Positions 57,677-64,000 of a stretch of 64,000 bases of DNA are shown here, one piece after another; the stretch's first letter is position 1; the number at the start of each line of letters is the position of its first letter. A program made the translations under genes and the position numbers. The notes under the pieces are model-generated. The model was not told the DNA's origin. It did no database searches and saw only the letters and a program-made list of their open reading frames with translations. The stretch is from Cladosporium sp. IMV 00045 (taxonomy: Eukaryota; Ascomycota; Dothideomycetes; Cladosporiales; Cladosporiaceae), in assembly GCA_001931905.2 (NCBI GenBank), contig MSJI02000807.1, positions 1 to 64,000 of the forward strand. Reading direction: 5' to 3'.

Positions 57677-58845
57677 ATCCGAGGTTTTTGAAGAGCGAGG
57701 AAGGCCCTAATGAGGACACAGAGAGGATCGACAGAAATTTCCATTTGTTTACGACTGAAGGATGATACCCCCGACGGAAGGATATTGGCTGGCAATTTTT
57801 GGTGGGACAAAAGTTTGTTTGGGAAAGTGGTTGACACAGCGGATCTTTACCTCTTGGAAGGTGGGTTCGAGGAACGACAGAAGAGTTGACAAAATCTATT
57901 GTTTCCCAGCATATCCAAATGTTCGTTCCGTTTCGTCAGTTATCAGCTTTCTGAGCAATCAATGCATGTATTGAATGAAGCCCGGCAAGTGATAGTGTTC
58001 GTAGCGTTGACTCTACGAAAGTAGAACAAGTCCTTCCAGCCTTGAATTGATATTACATGAAGATTATGTTGGCTGTAGATGATTGCACGAACGTTTCTCC
58101 AGCACTCATCAATCGACTCCTTCAGAAAGGCAAGCAGACGATTCGAGAGTTGCACTCGAGCTGAGATATCCTTCGCTCCACGCTTCTCGTCCTTCCTCTT
58201 GCCTCTCAATGGTATGCCATAACCAGCATTGTCAAGAAGACACTCTGGCGCCATCCGACGCCACGAACAAGGCGAAGCCCAGATCTTTGGCGGTGCTGCT
58301 CGCACGATCACACACTGGCATGTTTTTCTCGCTGGACCCTCTTCCAAAAGCACGAAGCAACCTCGAAGGAAGAGGATCTATTGACATTAGTGTCATTCAA
58401 TAAGTTCGCTGAAAACGGCACAGGCCTTGACACAACAGCCGCCGTCTCCCACGCCCAACCGGCTTCGAACGTAGGGGCAAAATCGACTCTGCCCAGGCAA
58501 TGACAAGAAGTCATTCTGTCTATACGATGTTTGTAACACGGATATTACGGTCTGAATATGCGCTTATATTCACAAAGAAAGTCGCTATCCGTTGCAATAA
58601 TCCCCCTCAACAGGCTTTCAAGCCCACCAACGCCGACCCACTCTCATCCTTCAGTCTGTCCATCAAGGTCACGCGTGCTCGTTTACACTTGGGCCTTGGA
58701 AACTTGGCAAGAGGATTCTGCAAGCGAATGAATGCATAGACTGAAAATGAGATGCATTCATAAAACAAATTTTTCTTGAAGGTAGCATTTTAGCTTCGTG
58801 TTGGAAAATCACATCTTCGCTGTGCAGGTGTTGTAGCAGCCGATC
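57677..58845. other. Intergenic region with possible coding fragments
   Basis: About 1.2 kb. On the - strand, overlapping frames at 58514-58308 and 58353-57943 have somewhat protein-like sequence ('VQLSNRLLAFLKESIDECWR', 'YSQHNLHVISIQGWKDLFYF') but no recognised domain and no clean join. It could be an unrecognised small gene or a remnant. Confidence 0.3.
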
Positions 58846-60292
58846 ATGGCGAATCGAAGACCCTACAGTCCGCTGCGGTCAGCTGTCATTCTTACACTGG
58901 GCTTCCTTTTCCCATTAATGCTATCTTCATATTCGGATCGCCTGTCTGCGATCAAAGACAATCTTTGGCCACAGAAAAGGGATGTCGCTACGTCGAGTTT
59001 CAACGGCACGCAGATGACACCTATATTTACTCAAAAGAGTAATGTCAGTAGCCCCCGAAAGTATTGTCAAAATGACTGCAATTACTTACAACACTACAGG
59101 AGGACACATCTCGTATGTTCGAAGAGTTGCGCCGAGACCACGGCAAGTGGAATAGCAACCATCCGAGATACCGACTTCTCAACGGCCTGAAAGCGTACTT
59201 GAATTACGGCGAAGACAGAACCTCCGACTTAGATACCTGGAGAAAGCGGTATAAGAAACTACCAAGCACTCAAAGAACGGTAAGTTTGACCTTGTCTTCA
59301 GAGTAACATCAATGCTAATGTCGCAATAGAGCCTTGAGCGAACCGTTGGCTACACCAACAAGCTGAACCAAGCCGAGGAATTGATGCTGAAGAACGGCGT
59401 CCTCGCAGAGGACATTCTGGACTACGGCTTGAAATACTATGGAGTTCCGAGAGCCGAGCTGGACTCGTTTGTCCAAGATACCAAGAACGAGACTACCAAA
59501 GGAAAAGGCACGACTTTGTATGCCATGAAGCATTTTGTGCGTGACTGGTCCGAGGAAGGCCTGCACGAACGGCAGACCACATACCCATGCGTTCTCGAGG
59601 CAGTGCGCAAAGAGTTTCCTGCCGATAAATCTCGATCCACACCGCCTAAAATACTCGTCCCTGGTGCAGGCCTGGGGAGACTCGCCCACGAGATCGCGGA
59701 TTTGGGCGGATTCGAAGTGACGATGAACGAGTTCGCATCTTCCATGAACATCGCCTATCACTACCTGACCACCCTGACAACACCAAACGCGAGCACGATC
59801 CACCCGTACGTCGACTGGTGGTCCCACCGCGCGACGACCGCCCATATACTGCGCGGCGTGTCCTTCCCAGACGACAGCGAACTTCTCACAAAATCCTCCG
59901 TATCGCTGATCGAAGGCGACTTCACGACCGCGCTCAAAGCCCACGAAGCCACGTGCGACGCCTTGGTCTCGCATTTCTTCATCGACACCGCCACCAACAT
60001 TCTCACGTACCTCGAGACGATCCACGCATTGCTCAAGCCGGGAGGTTTGTGGATCAATTTCGGCCCGCTACTTTACGGCACTATGCCGGCTTTGCAACTG
60101 TCTCTTGATGAGGTGATCGCCATGGCTGAGAGTCTTGGGTTGGAGCTGGAACAGCCGAGCGACGCTTGTGGGAAGGTCATGGGTTTTGATGCAAGACTGA
60201 GGGGAGCATATGTGCCGTATGCGAACGATGTCGAGTCGTTGTCGAGGAATGCGTATTTGGCGCAGCATTGGGTCGCGCGGAAGAAAGTCTAG
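58846..60292 (+). CDS. Carnosine N-methyltransferase-like protein (N2227 family), N-terminal membrane anchor
   Basis: Exons 58846-59043, 59100-59279 and 59330-60292; both introns are in phase and the product is 446 residues. An N-terminal hydrophobic segment ('LRSAVILTLGFLFPLMLSS') suggests a signal anchor. The N2227 domain covers most of exons 2-3: 'MFEELRRDHGKWNSNHPRYR', the SAM-binding 'ILVPGAGLGRLAHEIADLGG', 'EVTMNEFASSMNIAYHYL', 'HPYVDWWSH', and 'SHFFIDTATNILTYLETIHA' followed by 'LLKPGGLWINFGPLLYG'. Animal and yeast relatives methylate carnosine or related histidine dipeptides. Fungal members with a membrane anchor are less well understood, so substrate is open. Confidence 0.92.
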
Positions 60293-60845
60293 CGCATGCT
60301 GATTGCAGCAAGATCGTCAAGCTGGCGTCTTTATGGACATCGTTGTAGGTCTACTGGTATGTTCGTAACGAAATAGCATCACATAGCAAGTCAGCTTCTT
60401 TATTTCTGCCCAAACGTTAGGATGCCCTTGAGATGAGCAGTCCCGGATCGAGTAAATCAATAGCTCAACGAAAACATTGCTGTCAACACTCAAGGGATCT
60501 CAGACCTGATTGCTGATATCACTCAATATGCGCAATCGAATAGTTGGTGCCTTGAAGAGGTGGAGGAAGAAACCACCTCCGCTTCAAGATGCCGATCCAG
60601 GTTAAAGCGGAGCGAGCCAGAAAGCATGATTCGAGACCCTCGGTCCAAACCTCACATCTCCTCGTTGTTGATCTTCTGTGGTCAGATTTGCCCCCCGGCT
60701 TGAACTGTTTGCTGTGTAGCCTTTCCTGTTAATACACCAGGATTCGCAAGTGCTACGACCGTTTCACGGCTATTATCGCCCAGGTTGCAACCCGAATGAA
60801 GCCAAGGAACCATGAGAGCACCGAGCTGAACAACTGTGCACACGC
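60293..60845. other. Intergenic region, no gene recognised
   Basis: 553 bases between two + strand genes: 3' end of the N2227 gene and promoter of the molybdoenzyme gene. No open frame of interest. Confidence 0.45.
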
Positions 60846-61927
60846 ATGACTACTTCTCGAGATGAAGCACACAATGACGAACAGTGAAGACACGCACTCC
60901 CTACCTTAACAAACCCAAAGAAGACGAAGAGAGAGCCGCTTTCATGAAACTCGAGCCGGCAGGATTCTTCGTCAGACCGCCACCCAAACCTCACCAGCTC
61001 GACAGCTTCAATACGCCAGATGACCGGCTTTTCCAAACGCTGCACATGGGCGTCGCGGTGGTCGACAAGGAGCGATGGATGCTTGTAGTCGACGGACTTG
61101 TTCGAGAACCGTTTGCTCTGGAGTTCGATGCTCTCTGCAAGCTTCCGACACGCACTGTGACTGCGTTTCACGAGTGTTTCGGAAGCCCGATCAAACCGGC
61201 CACGACGGCGTTGTGGCGAGTTGGGAATGTTGAGTGGACTGGAGTGGCACTAAAAAGGCTTCTGAGAATGGCAGATCCTTTACCTGGTGCCTCTTTTGTC
61301 TGGTCCGAGGGGTTGGATCGCGGCGAGTTCTTCGGCATCAAGGCGGATCGATACCAGAAGGATCTCCCTATCGACAAAGCAATGCATGATGAGGTTATAC
61401 TGGCGTACAAAATGAATGGCGAGCTACTATCTCCGGAGCGAGGAGGTCCAGTCAGGCTCGTGGTGCCTGGCTGGTTCGGGACGAACTCCACCAAATGGCT
61501 TTCGAAGATTACCTTGCAGGACCACAGGGCCACTGGACCATACACCACCACTTTGTACAACGAGCCTGGTCCGAATGGGACTGCTGATGCTGTAAGACCG
61601 GTCTGGAAGGTAGAGGTGAATTCAATGATTGTCAGACCAAGCCCGGAGGCCGTAGTGATCGGCCCTGAAGTGATTGTGGAAGGATGGACATGGCACCATG
61701 AGCCAGTCAAGCTTGTGCAAGTAAGTCTTGACGAAGGGAATGAGTGGAGAGATACTGCTGTAAGCGCGCGCGTGGACTTCAGCTGGCAGAGATTCAACGT
61801 CGTTCTGACACTTTGCCCTGGAAGCCATACAGTCCTTGCAAGAGCATCTGTGGAAGGACATGTACAGCCGCTGAGTGGTCGTAGGAATCATTGCCATAGT
61901 GTGACTTTTCAGGTGGTGGAGGAGTAG
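60846..61927 (+). CDS. Sulfite-oxidase-like molybdopterin oxidoreductase
   Basis: Model: exon 1 60846-60883 (MTTSRDEAHNDE), 50-base intron 60884-60933 with a CTTAAC branch site, exon 2 60934-61927; 343 residues. If the intron is wrong, the next in-frame ATG is 60944 (MKLEPAGFFVRPPPKPH). The Moco domain spans most of the protein: 'FFVRPPPKPHQLDS', 'LVVDGLVREPFALEFDAL', 'VTAFHECFGSPIKPATTAL' with the likely molybdenum-ligating Cys, 'VWSEGLDRGEFFGIKADRYQ', 'ILAYKMNGELLSPERGGPVR', 'LVVPGWFGTNSTKWLSKITL'. A Mo-co dimerisation domain follows ('VNSMIVRPSPEAVVIGPEV', 'VEGWTWHHEPVKLVQVSLD', 'FSWQRFNVVL'). It lacks a cytochrome b5 domain and a clear targeting signal. The electron acceptor and substrate (sulfite or other) are unknown. 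Confidence 0.85.
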
Positions 61928-62349
61928 AGGTAGCTCAAGGATTCCTGATAATCAGTATCTCGGTCAATCATGAGACACCATCAGCCGAGCGAAGTGCCTA
62001 ACAACGATTCACCACGACTGTCCAGGAATACATGTTGTTGTTGGTATCGCTTGCTGGACGATTCGATTAGAAGTAAGGTACGGCACGGGACCGCCCGAAA
62101 AATAGCGTCTGAGAAGTACCGCAGCCGTGATGAAATATTCCCTCCCCGCGCCAAGCCCAAGATTTGTCCGCCGCCTGTGGCAGTCACAGAATTGTGCGAA
62201 AGAAGTGTCCAACGGCGTGTGCGTAGGAGAGAGATAGAGAGAAGCGCAGCGACGAGCATATCTACCACCACCACCACCCACGAGGCCGAATCGCGACCGC
62301 AGTCCCCGTCCAACACCTCCGACAAACCGACCGCGCGCCGCCTTCAATC
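61928..62349. other. Promoter region of the eIF3m gene
   Basis: 422 bases. CT/CCA-rich leader before the ATG at 62350. No gene seen. Confidence 0.5.
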
Positions 62350-63648
62350 ATGCCTGGTCTCCCCAAGCTCTCCCTCGTTGAGGGCTCCTTCGAGGAACTC
62401 GCCCTCGAGCTCGCCGTCTACATTGATGGCATGAAGGGCGAGAGCTCCACAATCGCCGCCGACATCACTCCCCTTCTCAAGGACCCGGAGCAGGAGGGAA
62501 GACCACAGGAGAGCAACAAGGACGCCGTGCTGAAGAAGCTCGTGACTTCCAGCTCCGTCCTTAACAACGCCGCCGAGAGGGAACTGCAGGCCGCATACAA
62601 CCTCCTCATCCACCTCGTTTCGCTCTCCGACGACCCCGAGACCTACCTCCCGCCTATCTGCAAGAACCTCACCCAGCCCATCCCCTCTTCTCCCGCGAAC
62701 GGCACCGGAATCGCGCTCGGCATTTTGGGCTCCATCTTCAACACCATCGACCCCGACGATGAGACCCGCTACTACGTTCTCCTCGCTATTGTTGACATGA
62801 TCAAGAAGTCTGGCAACTACGACACCCTTTCGCCGCAGCTCAAGAGCCTGGATGCGTGGATCGCGGAGTGGGAGCTGAACGGTGCCGAGCAGAGGAAGCT
62901 TTACCTGGCCATTTCCGAGACCGCGACCGCCTGCAAGAACACTGAGGCGAGCTACACATACCTCCTCAAGGCGCTGAGGACCGTCCAGGATGATGCGTCT
63001 GGAAAGGAGGCTCACGATCTGTCCCTCAAGGCCCTCAAGGCCGCCCTTCAAAACGAGAAGCAGTTCGACTTCCAGGACCTCACTTCTCTTGACAGCATCC
63101 AGGCTCTCCGCAAGAGTGACCAGGCCTGGTCCGAGATCCTCGAGGTCTTCAGCGCCGAGAACTTTGAGGACTTCTCCGACTTCAAGGAGAACAACAGCTC
63201 TTTCATCGCCGACAACAACCTGAACGAGGATGCCCTGGACCGCAAGATGCGTCTGCTCACCCTCGCCTCGCTCTCCGCCCAGGCCTCACAGTCACGCACC
63301 CTCCCCTACGCCCAGATCGCCAAGTCTCTCAACGTGCCTTCCGAAGATGTCGAGATGTGGGTCATCGACTGCATCCGCTCCGGCCTCGTAGAGGGCAAGC
63401 TCAGCCAGCAGAAGCAGGAATTCCTCATCCACCGCAGCACCTACCGCGTGTTCGGCGAGAACCAATGGCGCGAGGTCGCCAGCAGACTGGAGAACTGGAG
63501 AAGCAGCCTGACCAACGTGCTGTCCGTCATCCGCACTCAGAAGGAGGATTTCATCCGGGAGAAGGAGGCCGAGCTCAACGCTCCCCAGAACGGCCAGGGA
63601 TACAGGCCTAACATGCGCCAGAGGAACGCGCCGGTCGAGGTGGAGTAA
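62350..63648 (+). CDS. Translation initiation factor eIF3 subunit M (PCI domain)
   Basis: Subunit of eIF3, which organises the 43S pre-initiation complex on the 40S ribosome. Single exon, 432 residues. Family start 'MPGLPKLSLVEGSFEELALE'. The helical repeat region includes 'YNLLIHLVSLSDDPETYLPP', 'ILGSIFNTIDPDDETRYYVL' and 'LDAWIAEWELNGAEQRKLYL'. The PCI/winged-helix end includes 'LTLASLSAQASQSRTLPYAQ', 'IAKSLNVPSEDVEMWVIDCI' and 'RSGLVEGKLSQQKQEFLIH'. The C-terminal tail is 'FIREKEAELNAPQN' plus a short basic end. Strong codon bias toward C-ending codons fits a highly expressed gene. No anomaly. Confidence 0.96.
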   Translation: MPGLPKLSLVEGSFEELALELAVYIDGMKGESSTIAADITPLLKDPEQEGRPQESNKDAVLKKLVTSSSVLNNAAERELQAAYNLLIHLVSLSDDPETYLPPICKNLTQPIPSSPANGTGIALGILGSIFNTIDPDDETRYYVLLAIVDMIKKSGNYDTLSPQLKSLDAWIAEWELNGAEQRKLYLAISETATACKNTEASYTYLLKALRTVQDDASGKEAHDLSLKALKAALQNEKQFDFQDLTSLDSIQALRKSDQAWSEILEVFSAENFEDFSDFKENNSSFIADNNLNEDALDRKMRLLTLASLSAQASQSRTLPYAQIAKSLNVPSEDVEMWVIDCIRSGLVEGKLSQQKQEFLIHRSTYRVFGENQWREVASRLENWRSSLTNVLSVIRTQKEDFIREKEAELNAPQNGQGYRPNMRQRNAPVEVE

Positions 63649-64000
63649 GCGTGTCATCTGTCGTCGTTGTTTGTTAGGGTTAATGGAGTCTTATGTTTGG
63701 GACAGCGGGAAGATGCATTGCAAGTTTATTACGGTTCCGCCGATGAGGGCTTGGCCGGGTTCTTTTGGTCGGTATACACGGGTCTCATCGCGCATGGCAT
63801 CTGAAAGACATTGATGATTCAATGAAAAAAGACATTATTCAGCTTTGTAAGATCTCTATTGCACGCTTGGTTTTCAATATGAAAAAAGTTTGGGATTTAT
63901 GCCTGGGGGCATGTTCTCGAAAGTGATATTGAAGTGGTATTTGAAGATTGAACTTCCATCCTATCAGCAACTGTGCAACTTCTGCCAGCTCACAACAGGA
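63649..64000. other. 3' flank of eIF3m, nothing recognised
   Basis: AT-rich downstream sequence; probably contains the 3' untranslated region and polyadenylation site. No gene seen before the window ends. Confidence 0.45.

Overview
This window is nuclear chromosomal DNA of a filamentous ascomycete (Pezizomycotina). The evidence is the set of protein families (condensin Cnd2, Lys1, Aro4-type DAHP synthase, BAR-domain RhoGEF, Qns1, Pre4, Pex1, eIF3m, a DUF8004-type protein), short GT-AG introns of roughly 46-160 bases with CTAAC-like branch sites, very short first exons, and proteins rich in Ser/Pro/Asp low-complexity sequence. A dothideomycete is my best guess for the class, by inference only. 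I saw no rRNA, tRNA, CRISPR, intact transposon or virus-like gene.

Layout, left to right. 0-10 kb: condensin subunit 2 (+); a damaged-looking Zn2Cys6 regulator (-); lysine biosynthesis LYS1 (+); an HCNGP-like protein (-) divergent from an Aro4-type DAHP synthase (+). 10-15 kb: little intact coding, with a decayed reading frame at 10.6-11.5 kb, a small predicted hypothetical gene near 13.2-14.0 kb and purine-rich DNA. 15-21 kb: one 1988-residue Dbl-homology/BAR/SH3 Rho exchange factor (-). 21-25.5 kb: a gene-free stretch of about 4 kb. 25.5-33 kb: a secreted GPI-type protein, NAD+ synthetase, a xylose-isomerase-like TIM barrel protein and proteasome subunit beta-7. 33-37 kb: a very large MBD4-like mismatch DNA glycosylase (-). 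37-42.5 kb: a small hypothetical, an 88-bp minisatellite array, a CAP/PR-1 secreted protein and a small Gly-rich hydrophilic protein. 42.5-51.6 kb: PEX1, a seven-beta-strand methyltransferase, a disordered hypothetical and a small three-exon Tyr/Asn/Ser-rich protein. 51.6-55 kb: gene-poor, with a local duplication and an 18-bp palindrome. 55-64 kb: a DUF8004-type protein, a carnosine N-methyltransferase-like protein, a sulfite-oxidase-like molybdoenzyme and eIF3 subunit m.

Most genes are unrelated housekeeping genes; I see no operon-like or secondary-metabolite cluster. LYS1 and the DAHP synthase are both amino-acid biosynthesis genes but sit in separate transcription units. The most striking sequence-level feature is that at least three otherwise intact genes (DAHP synthase, PEX1, DUF8004 protein) each carry an apparent single-base frame change, while the Zn2Cys6 regulator and the HCNGP gene also have frame problems. 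Uncorrected indels in the sequence are the simplest explanation, but real lesions are possible. I found no convincing new biological system. The best leads are the giant glycosylase, the graded minisatellite and the decayed gene at 10.6-11.5 kb.
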